Below the pieces are notes generated by a model. It did not search any database and was not told the DNA's origin. It was given only the letters and a program-made list of their open reading frames with translations. Made by a program: the position numbers and the translations under genes. From Chloroflexota bacterium (GTDB taxonomy: Bacteria > Chloroflexota > Anaerolineae > Aggregatilineales > UBA2796), in the NCBI GenBank assembly GCA_017743585.1, contig JAGHYP010000105.1, positions 1 through 8,942 on the forward strand: a stretch of DNA of 8,942 bases, given 5' to 3'. How positions within the stretch are numbered: the first letter of the stretch is position 1; each line of letters starts with the position of its first letter. Shown here one piece after another: positions 1-5,850 of this stretch.

Positions 1-1983
1 GTTATGATGCTGATCGCGTGGGCGGCGGCAGCAATTGGCATGTATGCCTTTGGGCGCGGTCGCTTTGGGGCGCGCGGCGGCGTGTTAGCCGCCTTCAGCT
101 ACCTGATGAGCATGCCGCTCGCTTTCACATTGCCTTATCAACTCGGCGAGCTGCCCTACATGCTCGCCTTGGGCTTGTTGCCGTGCGCTGCCGCAGCCCT
201 AGACCTGCTCTGGCGCACAGGCGATCGGCGCGCTTTCGCCCTTGCGCTCGTCTCGTGCCTCGCGTTTGTGTTGTGCGACTCGCGCTTGACGCTCTTCGGC
301 GGCATCGTGCTAGGTTTCGTAGCGCTGAGCGGCAGAATCTACGCGCCCGCTGAGGCGCGTCTGAAGCGCGCGCTGCATTTTGTGGCGCTCGTGATGCTGG
401 TCGCTTTGCTGAGCGCGTTCTATTGGCTGCCTGCGCTCCTCGAGCGCGACGCAGTCCGCTGGCTGAGCGCAGCCTCGCCGCCTTACGCTGAGCCAATTCC
501 ATTGACCGAGAGCTTGCTCAGCGCGCCGCGCTACGATTTGAGCGCGCAAAATCCGCCCGCCCAGCGCGGTGTTGGCATCGGCGTGGTCGCCTTAGCGTGC
601 TTGGCGCTCCTGCGAGCAGGTCGGCAACGAAAGCACGTGGGCATCTTCGTCGCGCTTGCGGCGGCGCTGATTGCGCTCAGCACGCCCGCTTTCGGACGGC
701 TGTGGCAGGCGCAAGAATCTTTCATGCCGCTCTTGCCTTATCACGCCGTGCTGGCGGCGACTTTCTGCCTAGCGATATCGGCGGGCGGCGCAGGCTTAGG
801 CGAAATGCGCGGCGTCCGCGCCGCGATTGCACTAGGCGTTCTGGCGCTCGTGCCATTCCTGCCGATGGCAGCTGCCTTTTTCCCGCCGTCATGGGCGAGT
901 CACAACGCGGATACACCCTTCGCTGCCCTTGAAGGCGAGCTGTCAGGTTACCACGCGGCGAGTCTGCGCGAGGGCGCCCTATTGCCCGCGACCGTGAACG
1001 AGTTGCCGCGTCCATTGCCTAACTTGGCGGAAAATCTGCGCTCGGGGCGTCCGATCGACCGCGTGAATCGCGCGACGCTCAGCGGCGGCGGGCAGATCTC
1101 GCCATTGGCAGAGGAGGGCTTGACGTGGCGCTACGTCGTCAACACGCAAGAGAGCAACCGCGTCGAGTTCTTCTTTCACAACGGCCCAGGCTGGCGCGCG
1201 CAGCTGCAAGATAAGCCATTGCCGCTCAGCAGCTCGCCGAGCGGTTTCTTGCAAGTGACGCTGCCTGCCATCAACGCCGAGCTGACTTTGAGCGTGAGCG
1301 AGACGCCGCTCGGCAATCTGGCGTGGCTGCTCACGGGCGCAGGCGCGTTGGTCGCGCTCTTGGTAGCGCAGCGCTTGCCTAAGGCAATACCTGTGCCGAG
1401 TGACTCCACATTGCGGCTGAGCCGCGCCGAGCGGCTTGCCCTGATCAGCGTGATGCTGATGGTGCAGGTCGCGGCGCTGGTTATCCGCGCGCACCCTGAC
1501 CTAGTCCTGCCGCGCAGCGAGCGCGGCAGCGTGCTGGGCGAGATGACGCCGCTGCCGCGCTTCTCACAGGCAGGCATAGACTTGCTCGGCTACCACTTGC
1601 CGTGCCAAACCGTGAGACGCGGTGAGAAGCTCACGCTGAGGCTGTATTGGCGCGCGGCGCGTCCGCTTGTGGAGCACAATCAATCTGAGCTGCGCTTGAT
1701 CAGCGTCGAGACGGGCAAGATCGTGGCGCGCGGCAGCAATCGGCACGTCGGCGGCGTGCCAACCATCGCTTGGCAGCTCACTGGCTACATCCGCGACGAT
1801 CTGCAGCTGAGCGTGCCGCTCGATCTGCCCCCAGGCAGCTACTTGCTGAAGGTGGCGCTTGGCGCGTGCAACTTGCCTTTCCCACTGCCTTGCCAAGCGC
1901 TGCGCGCGCTGGACGCTTACGATGCACAAGGACGCCCTGAGCGCGGCGGAATTGTGATTCCGCAGGTTATTCGCATCCAGTAG
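1..1983 (+). CDS. Large GT-C-like multi-membrane protein with C-terminal beta-sandwich domain (5' end outside window)
   Basis: The reading frame is open from the first base and ends at TAG 1981-1983, giving about 660 residues. Although ATG codons lie at 4 and 7, the protein begins inside a hydrophobic helix-loop pattern, so the true start is probably upstream. The first ~305 residues are mostly strongly hydrophobic membrane helices. A soluble segment of roughly 310-435 follows, then two more helices near residues 438-458 and 478-497, and finally a non-membrane domain from about 517 containing AGIDLLGY, LTLRLYWRAA and LPPGSYLLKVAL. This architecture is familiar in Chloroflexota proteins annotated as GT39/GT-C-like glycosyltransferases or PTPS-related membrane proteins, in which the C-terminal domain is a predicted beta-sandwich. 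A role in extracytoplasmic glycan or lipid-linked sugar transfer is possible but rests on architecture only. The catalytic loop expected near the N-terminus of GT-C enzymes would be outside the window. No terminator is visible after the stop. Confidence 0.72.
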   Translation, partial: VMMLIAWAAAAIGMYAFGRGRFGARGGVLAAFSYLMSMPLAFTLPYQLGELPYMLALGLLPCAAAALDLLWRTGDRRAFALALVSCLAFVLCDSRLTLFGGIVLGFVALSGRIYAPAEARLKRALHFVALVMLVALLSAFYWLPALLERDAVRWLSAASPPYAEPIPLTESLLSAPRYDLSAQNPPAQRGVGIGVVALACLALLRAGRQRKHVGIFVALAAALIALSTPAFGRLWQAQESFMPLLPYHAVLAATFCLAISAGGAGLGEMRGVRAAIALGVLALVPFLPMAAAFFPPSWASHNADTPFAALEGELSGYHAASLREGALLPATVNELPRPLPNLAENLRSGRPIDRVNRATLSGGGQISPLAEEGLTWRYVVNTQESNRVEFFFHNGPGWRAQLQDKPLPLSSSPSGFLQVTLPAINAELTLSVSETPLGNLAWLLTGAGALVALLVAQRLPKAIPVPSDSTLRLSRAERLALISVMLMVQVAALVIRAHPDLVLPRSERGSVLGEMTPLPRFSQAGIDLLGYHLPCQTVRRGEKLTLRLYWRAARPLVEHNQSELRLISVETGKIVARGSNRHVGGVPTIAWQLTGYIRDDLQLSVPLDLPPGSYLLKVALGACNLPFPLPCQALRALDAYDAQGRPERGGIVIPQVIRIQ

Positions 1984-2047
1984 CGTCTCATCTCTGATTT
2001 AACTCACACTCATCCAACATTTATGTGCAAAGGTGTCGCCGCAACCT

Positions 2048-2053
2048 TATATT
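2048..2053 (+). promoter_or_regulatory. Weak candidate -10 element for the rhodopsin gene
   Basis: TATATT lies in the locally AT-rich gap between the membrane-protein gene and the rhodopsin, about 80 bases before the rhodopsin start. The sequence 16-18 bases upstream (around TGTGCA, 2024-2029) matches a sigma-70 -35 box poorly. This is the best -10-like site I can find in the gap, but it may be an activated or alternative-sigma promoter, or may not be the promoter at all. Confidence 0.28.
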
Positions 2054-2061
2054 TTGCTTAG

Positions 2062-2085
2062 AACTTTCAATGCTTTGTGAAAGTT
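2062..2085 (+). promoter_or_regulatory. Perfect 8-bp inverted repeat in the rhodopsin leader (operator or 5' UTR hairpin)
   Basis: AACTTTCA at 2062-2069 is the exact reverse complement of TGAAAGTT at 2078-2085, with an 8-base spacer. It lies 49 bases before the rhodopsin ATG and just downstream of the candidate -10. As DNA, the arm-to-arm distance of about 1.5 helical turns would suit a dimeric regulator. As RNA it would be a weak AU-rich hairpin. It is followed by a short direct repeat, GAACAAC at 2088-2094 and again at 2097-2103. Confidence 0.45.
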
Positions 2086-2134
2086 TTGAACAACCTGAAC
2101 AACAGATCGGGATACGTCAACAGGAGGTACGGAC

Positions 2135-2932
2135 ATGCTGCCACAACTATCCGCTAGCGAGTTCAGTCTGGTCTACAACGCTTTCTCGTTCACATTTGCC
2201 GCCATGTTCGCCACGTTCATCTTCTTGGTACTTTCGCGCGGCAATGTGGCGCCAAAGTATCGCAACGCTATCACGCTCTCAGCGTTGGTGGTCGCCATTG
2301 CAGGCTATCACTACCTGCGCATCTTCGAGAGCTGGCAAGCTGCCTTTGTCATCAACGCGGCGGGCAACTATGTAGCCAGCGGCAAGCCGTTCAACGATGC
2401 CTACCGTTACATTGACTGGCTGCTGACAGTGCCGCTCTTGGTGGCTGAGCTGGTAGCGGTCATGACGATTGCGAAGGGCAAGGGCTGGCTGACTTTCCGC
2501 TTGGCTGCCGCCGCCGCGCTGATGATCATCTTGGGCTATCCAGGCGAGATCGCCACTGACACAGGCACGCGCGCGCTGTGGGGCTTCCTCTCGACCGTGC
2601 CTTTCGTCTATATCCTGTATGAGCTGTTCGTCGGACTCGGTCCAGCCGTTCAGAAGGAGACGGGCGAGGCGAAAGTCCTGCTGCGCAACATCCGTCTGCT
2701 GCTCTTCGCCACGTGGGGCTTCTACCCAATCGTGTACCTGATCCCGATCATCAGCGGCGGCGCGACGATGACCGCAGGCGTGCTGCTCGCAGTGCAGGTC
2801 GGCTACTGCATCGCGGACGTGGCTGCCAAGTGCGGCTATGGCATCATGATCTACGCCATTGCTAGGGCAAAGACTGCTGCCGAGCCCGCCTCGATGGAAG
2901 TTAGCGCTGCTGCAGCTACCGCGGGCGACTAG
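2135..2932 (+). CDS. Xanthorhodopsin-like light-driven proton-pump rhodopsin
   Basis: This is a complete 265-residue type I (microbial) rhodopsin, an integral cytoplasmic-membrane protein that binds retinal and pumps protons outward in light. The start is fixed by AGGAGG at 2122-2127, seven bases before the ATG. Seven helices are visible, roughly at 10-34, 44-66, 91-112, 118-137, 146-168, 180-206 and 211-243. Helix C reads RYIDWLLTVPLL, giving Asp94 (Schiff-base counterion and proton acceptor), Thr98 and Glu105 (proton donor), the DTE signature of proteorhodopsin/xanthorhodopsin pumps. His59 on helix B matches the counterion-partner histidine of proteorhodopsin. Helix G has Asp228 and the retinal-binding Lys232. 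Trp95, Trp194, Tyr197 and Pro198 match the retinal pocket. Leu102 sits at the proteorhodopsin spectral-tuning site and predicts green absorption. Gly150, in LWGFLSTVP, aligns with bacteriorhodopsin Trp138 and xanthorhodopsin Gly156, the antenna-carotenoid window. The C-terminal tail is Ala-rich. The gene has its own terminator and no retinal- or carotenoid-synthesis neighbour. Confidence 0.96.
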   Translation: MLPQLSASEFSLVYNAFSFTFAAMFATFIFLVLSRGNVAPKYRNAITLSALVVAIAGYHYLRIFESWQAAFVINAAGNYVASGKPFNDAYRYIDWLLTVPLLVAELVAVMTIAKGKGWLTFRLAAAAALMIILGYPGEIATDTGTRALWGFLSTVPFVYILYELFVGLGPAVQKETGEAKVLLRNIRLLLFATWGFYPIVYLIPIISGGATMTAGVLLAVQVGYCIADVAAKCGYGIMIYAIARAKTAAEPASMEVSAAAATAGD

Positions 2933-2960
2933 CTCTCGTAAATCCCTAAACACAGCTCGA

Positions 2961-3002
2961 CGGCTGAGCTCCGCTCAGCCGTTCATGTTTTCTCATGTTT
3001 TT
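2961..3002 (+). terminator. Intrinsic terminator of the rhodopsin gene
   Basis: CGGCTGAGC (2961-2969) pairs perfectly with GCTCAGCCG (2973-2981) around a three-base loop. A T-rich tail follows (2982-3002), built from two near-identical units, TTCATGTTTT and CTCATGTTTTT. It starts 29 bases after the rhodopsin stop and ends just before the stop of the convergent minus-strand operon. It therefore mainly serves the rhodopsin transcript and also separates the two units. Confidence 0.85.
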
Positions 3003-3003
3003 C

Positions 3004-3381
3004 TCAATGGGTGAACATTGCCGCGTGCGCCAAGAATGCCGCTACAAAGTCCCGTTTCCGCTCCGCAAGGCGCGCTGATTCCGCGAAATCCATCTTGGGA
3101 ACATGCGCCAGCTCATGCAACACGATGCGCAGCGCTGACGACGGATTCTGCTCACCTGTATGGCTATAGAGGAAGCGTAAGATGCCCGTCGCGCCGATTT
3201 TATCGAGCTTATCGGCGTCGTGCGGGACTTGCACAAACGGATCGCACTGCGCGCCGCACTTGGCAATGGCTGCCGCAAGGCGCTCGACAATTTCTGCAGG
3301 CGACTCAGGCGCGAGGCATTGCTGCCCCAGCTGCGCGCCGATCTGCGCGATCAGGCGCTCATGCTCGGCGCGGTAAGACAT
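3004..3381 (-). CDS. Half-length HD-superfamily (YpgQ-like) protein lacking the HD metal site
   Basis: This predicted 125-residue soluble protein is the last gene of the minus-strand operon. Residues 55-69 (DADKLDKIGATGI) match the conserved DAD(R/K)LDxxGAxGI block in the second half of YpgQ-like HD phosphohydrolases. The tail, about 88-120 (HELAHVPKMDF then ESARLAERKRDFVAAFL), matches that family's C-terminal helices. Family members are usually around 200 residues, and their upstream half carries the metal-binding His and His-Asp residues. Here the protein begins at the helix just after that region, and the upstream DNA belongs to the next gene, so the catalytic half is missing. It may be a decayed enzyme, a regulatory or scaffold remnant, or a distinct short family. 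The start ATG (3379-3381) has GAAGG six to ten bases upstream, overlapping the TGA of the preceding gene, which supports translation by coupling. Confidence 0.7.
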   Translation of the reverse strand: MSYRAEHERLIAQIGAQLGQQCLAPESPAEIVERLAAAIAKCGAQCDPFVQVPHDADKLDKIGATGILRFLYSHTGEQNPSSALRIVLHELAHVPKMDFAESARLAERKRDFVAAFLAHAAMFTH

Positions 3382-3389
3382 CTTCGCCT

Positions 3390-3980
3390 TCAGATCAAGC
3401 TACTTAAGATGCGGTTGAGGAGCAGGACATAGATTGGCGTTGCGAGCAGCGCGAGCAGCACGATCAGCGCGTCGCGCAGGCGGCGGCGACGCGCTAGGCG
3501 GGCGACATAGCTCTCAGGCACGCTCAGCTGATTCGATAGGCGCTCAGCGAGCGCTTTGCGCAGCGCTTCAGGCTGGGCAAGACGCGCAGTTAGGATGAGG
3601 GATCGGCGCGGCGGTCGCTCTTCGAGCGGCAAGTTAACCAGCGACTCGGTCGGCTGCGCTTGTTGTGGCGCAGCAGACGGCTCGATGTAGAGCAGCGCCA
3701 AGCCGCCGCGCGGGGTGATGGCGAAGCCAAGCACATGCGCGTATGGAATGCGCCGCGCGCGCCCCGTTACCGAGCCTTGCACGAGCAGATACGACTCGTA
3801 GAGCCGCACGCCGCGCCCCCAGCGCAGCCCTTGCAGCGCCGCCCAGAGCCAGACGCCCAGTCCGCTGCCCCAAAAGACCACGCCGAGCACGCCGCCCAGC
3901 CAAACGCCGAGCAAGGCGACGCCCAGCGGCAGCAAGAGCACTGGCAAACCAATGCGCTCAGCGTGGTAAGGAAAGATCAC
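3390..3980 (-). CDS. PH-like-domain membrane protein of unknown function
   Basis: This 196-residue protein has a hydrophobic N-terminus (two helices, about residues 11-30 and 32-50) and a middle soluble part. A C-terminal basic stretch (ARRRRLR, about 163-169) leads into a third helix at about 170-192. The middle part starts GVRLYESYLLVQG and continues with RRIPYAHVLGF. This is the pattern of bacterial PH-like (bPH/YdbT-type) domains, in which a strand-rich module sits behind a helical hairpin; the assignment is by pattern only. The start is GTG at 3978-3980. The AGGG Shine-Dalgarno (plus-strand 3987-3990) overlaps the TAG of the PqqD-like gene upstream, so the two are probably translationally coupled. 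Function is unknown; membrane-associated partner of the neighbouring PqqD-like protein is a guess from context. Confidence 0.7.
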   Translation of the reverse strand: MIFPYHAERIGLPVLLLPLGVALLGVWLGGVLGVVFWGSGLGVWLWAALQGLRWGRGVRLYESYLLVQGSVTGRARRIPYAHVLGFAITPRGGLALLYIEPSAAPQQAQPTESLVNLPLEERPPRRSLILTARLAQPEALRKALAERLSNQLSVPESYVARLARRRRLRDALIVLLALLATPIYVLLLNRILSSLI

Positions 3981-3988
3981 AGCGCGCC

Positions 3989-4375
3989 CTAGAACCAGCC
4001 TTCGGCGCGCATGCTGGCGGCGGCGCGGTACGGGTCTTGCTCATCGAGCGGCATGGTCAAGTGGTAAGGCAGCGGTTGCGGCTCTAGCTCCACGTAAAGG
4101 ATACCTTCTGCGCTCAACGCACCGATCATGGCAGAGGCGCTGCGGGCTACTTCTTCAATCGGCAGGGCGGCGCTCACAGCGATCTCAACAGCGATATCGT
4201 ACAGAGTCGTCATGCCATCAATCCGCAGCCACAGCTCCGCGCCGAACGCATCAAGGCGTACATGCCGATTCTGATAGCGATCGTGTACAATCACAGCGTC
4301 AGGAAGCACGCAGTACACGCCATCGCGACGCGGATAGCGCAGCAAAGTCACAGAGAAAGGAGCAGTATCTGCCAC
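3989..4375 (-). CDS. Orphan PqqD-like (RRE-fold) protein
   Basis: This is a predicted 128-residue cytoplasmic protein and the first gene of the minus-strand operon. Residues about 36-95 fit the PqqD pattern: NRHVRLDAFGAELWLRIDG (a conserved LNxxGxxIWxLLDG-like block), then TTLYDIAVEI and an acidic helix, ending in GALSAEGILYVE. PqqD-family domains adopt the winged-helix RiPP-recognition fold and bind precursor peptides for radical-SAM or other modifying enzymes. Here a 33-residue C-terminal extension follows and no PqqE, radical-SAM, cyclodehydratase or precursor peptide is visible, so the role is open. The start is GTG at 4373-4375, chosen because GAGAGG (plus-strand 4382-4387) lies six bases before it. 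The sigma-70-like promoter at 4490-4519 on the same strand predicts a leader of about 108 bases. Confidence 0.75.
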   Translation of the reverse strand: MADTAPFSVTLLRYPRRDGVYCVLPDAVIVHDRYQNRHVRLDAFGAELWLRIDGMTTLYDIAVEIAVSAALPIEEVARSASAMIGALSAEGILYVELEPQPLPYHLTMPLDEQDPYRAAASMRAEGWF

Positions 4376-4443
4376 GGCACGCCTCTCACCAGCTTTTCGA
4401 CCGCCTACGTAGCTCAGGCAGATCGGCTATTGACTGAATCAGA

Positions 4444-4466
4444 TGATCAGGTTATCGCTGATCAGG
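4444..4466. repeat. Paired TGATCAGG sites (possible operator)
   Basis: TGATCAGG occurs at 4444-4451 and 4459-4466. The sequence can equally be read as inverted arms, TGATCAG at 4444-4450 and CTGATCA at 4458-4464, with a seven-base spacer. It lies about 20-40 bases downstream of the predicted minus-strand start point, inside the leader of the PqqD-like operon. That is a suitable place for repressor binding or a leader hairpin. Confidence 0.4.
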
Positions 4467-4489
4467 CTCGTGCTTGACCACAGTGACCT

Positions 4490-4519
4490 TTTATATCCGA
4501 TTCCAGTGCTGTTTTGCAA
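4490..4519 (-). promoter_or_regulatory. Sigma-70-like promoter for the PqqD/PH/HD operon
   Basis: On the minus strand, TTGCAA (4519-4514) and TATAAA (4495-4490) are separated by 18 bases, and transcription would begin near 4483. It points at the GTG of the PqqD-like gene, about 108 bases downstream. No competing minus-strand promoter of similar quality is seen in the gap. Confidence 0.5.
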
Positions 4520-4558
4520 TGTGGCGGCATTCCCCTAGGAAGCTGTCTCTACCGAACG

Positions 4559-4588
4559 CTGACCGTTGTGCGAAAGGTCCGCTATAAT
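4559..4588 (+). promoter_or_regulatory. Sigma-70-like promoter for the UPF0173 hydrolase
   Basis: CTGACC (4559-4564) and a perfect TATAAT (4583-4588) are 18 bases apart on the plus strand, 34 bases before the hydrolase ATG. It lies back to back with the minus-strand promoter at 4490-4519, making a divergent promoter pair. Confidence 0.62.
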
Positions 4589-4622
4589 TTAGGCTCATAA
4601 CCCTGAACATGGAGATTGTTGA

Positions 4623-5306
4623 ATGAGCATCCATATCCGCTGGCTCGGCCACTCAGCTTTTGATCTGACTTTGAATGGCGTGCATGTCTTGATCGATCCG
4701 TTCCTAACGGGCAACCCGCTGGCGCCTGTTGGGGCAGATCAGCTTCAAGCCGATTTCATCCTGCTGACGCACGCGCACGGCGACCACATCGGCGATACAG
4801 TCGCCATCGCCAAGCGCACAGGTGCGACTGTGATCGGCGTGTGGGAAGTTCACGTCTGGCTACAGAATCACGGCGTTCAAAACACGCATCCGCAGAACAC
4901 AGGCGGCGGCTACACACATCCGTTCGGCCACGTGAAGTTCGTGCGCGCCGATCACAGCTCATCTTTCCCCGATGGCAGCTATGGCGGCGTGGCGTGTGGC
5001 ATCGTGCTAACCGTCAATGACACGCGCCTGTACTTCGCAGGCGATACAGCGCTCTTCAGCGATATGCGCCTGATCGGCGACCTGGGCATTCACTTCGCGG
5101 CGCTGCCGATTGGCGATAATTTCACGATGGGGCCGAGCGAATCAATCGAGGCGACGCGCCTAATCCGTCCGCAGAGCGTCTTCCCAATCCACTACAACAC
5201 GTTCCCAGTCATTCAACAAGATGTGGCCAGCTGGGCGCAGCAGATTCACAACCAGACCGAGGCGAAACCTATCGTGGTCGACCCAGGCGGCAGCTTCAGT
5301 CTGTAG
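4623..5306 (+). CDS. UPF0173-type metal-dependent hydrolase (metallo-beta-lactamase fold)
   Basis: This complete 227-residue soluble protein is of the usual length for the UPF0173 / YtkL-like family. The N-terminus (IRWLGHSAFDL) and IDPFLTGNP are typical of the family. The metal-binding motif THAHGDH supplies His50, His52, Asp54 and His55. Further ligands are likely His111, Asp141 (in FAGDTALF) and His190 (in FPIHYNTFP). The family binds two metal ions and is predicted to hydrolyse small substrates; the physiological substrate is unknown. The start is supported by GGAG at 4611-4614, eight bases before the ATG, and by the TATAAT promoter just upstream. It appears monocistronic. No convincing hairpin terminator follows the stop. 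Confidence 0.93.
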   Translation: MSIHIRWLGHSAFDLTLNGVHVLIDPFLTGNPLAPVGADQLQADFILLTHAHGDHIGDTVAIAKRTGATVIGVWEVHVWLQNHGVQNTHPQNTGGGYTHPFGHVKFVRADHSSSFPDGSYGGVACGIVLTVNDTRLYFAGDTALFSDMRLIGDLGIHFAALPIGDNFTMGPSESIEATRLIRPQSVFPIHYNTFPVIQQDVASWAQQIHNQTEAKPIVVDPGGSFSL

Positions 5307-5736
5307 GTCTTCAGTTTTCAGGACAAGGGCGCGCGCAAGCACAGATAGCCGCGCTCAATCAGCTGCTTGCGCCAATCAATTTGGAAAATGGCCGTAGTTG
5401 ATCAGCTGCGCGGCGGCCGCGATCCGCTGTTTGCGGCTGCAGATGCCCCTGCGCCTTGCACAATGACGATAGCGCGCTCCCGCGCCTCGGAAAAGGCTGC
5501 CGTCGCGCTGGCGGTACGCACCGAAGGCCACTGTGCTGCCGCTCAGCGTGAAGTACATGGTCAAGAGTTTGCCTTCCACCAAAGCCTTGCTCGGCATCTG
5601 CGGCGCAGGTGATGCATCTCGACTGCGACACAGCCACAGCGGTCAAAGGTAACAAGCGCGACGTGAAGATTCTCAAGTGCTGCCACAGGGTGGGCGTCCT
5701 CAAGCTGTAAAGCTGAAGGCTTGCTGCCACGCTCTC
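5307..5736. other. Gene-poor stretch, possibly eroded coding sequence on the minus strand
   Basis: No frame here looks like a complete gene on either strand. On the minus strand, a protein-like run begins near 5606 (PAPQMPSKALVEG, then MYFTLSGSTVAFGAYRQRDG). It would continue only after a frame change into RERAIVIVQGAGASAA, followed by a stop and another out-of-frame piece ending DWRKQLIERGYLCLRAP near 5315-5380. This discontinuous pattern suggests a decayed small protein gene, but I recognise no family and chance frames in GC-rich DNA can look similar. The longest minus-strand frame over this stretch has an implausible composition and runs into the flavin reductase gene. Confidence 0.22.
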
Positions 5737-5758
5737 AGATACGCTGAAGATACGCTGA
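5737..5758 (+). repeat. Perfect tandem 11-bp repeat upstream of the flavin reductase
   Basis: AGATACGCTGA occurs twice head to tail (5737-5747 and 5748-5758). A related ACGCTGAAGA recurs at 5813-5822, just after the -10 element of the flavin reductase promoter. The 11-base period is close to one DNA helical turn, so a protein could bind both copies on the same face. It could also be a slippage duplication. Confidence 0.6.
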
Positions 5759-5804
5759 GGACACTTTTCCCGAGCTTGAAAGCGGCAATTTCGCGCGTGA
5801 GATT

Positions 5805-5810
5805 TATAAT
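5805..5810 (+). promoter_or_regulatory. TATAAT -10 element for the flavin reductase gene
   Basis: A perfect TATAAT lies 40 bases before the predicted ATG at 5851. No -35 box sits at the normal spacing; the nearest TTGAAA (5776-5781) is 23 bases away. This fits a promoter that needs an activator, possibly one bound at the nearby 11-bp repeats. Confidence 0.5.
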
Positions 5811-5850
5811 TCACGCTGAAGACGGACTTTCGGCTGGAGTAAGGTGCTAC

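Noticed and set aside
979..1577. Overlapping minus-strand frames inside the left-edge membrane protein
   Set aside because: GC-rich codon bias on the plus strand leaves long antisense frames without stops. The products are Arg/Ala/Gln-rich with no motif.
2279..2953. 224-codon minus-strand frame over the rhodopsin gene
   Set aside because: It is the antisense shadow of a clearly functional rhodopsin, has no recognisable motif and an unnatural His/Arg/Gln-rich composition.
4262..4477. 71-codon plus-strand frame across the PqqD-like gene start
   Set aside because: It overlaps the coding start and leader of the minus-strand operon, has no Shine-Dalgarno of note and no recognisable motif.
5677..5850. 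58-codon upstream extension of the flavin reductase frame
   Set aside because: It contains the tandem repeat and TATAAT element, lacks family similarity, and ATG 5851 has a proper Shine-Dalgarno and gives the normal protein length.
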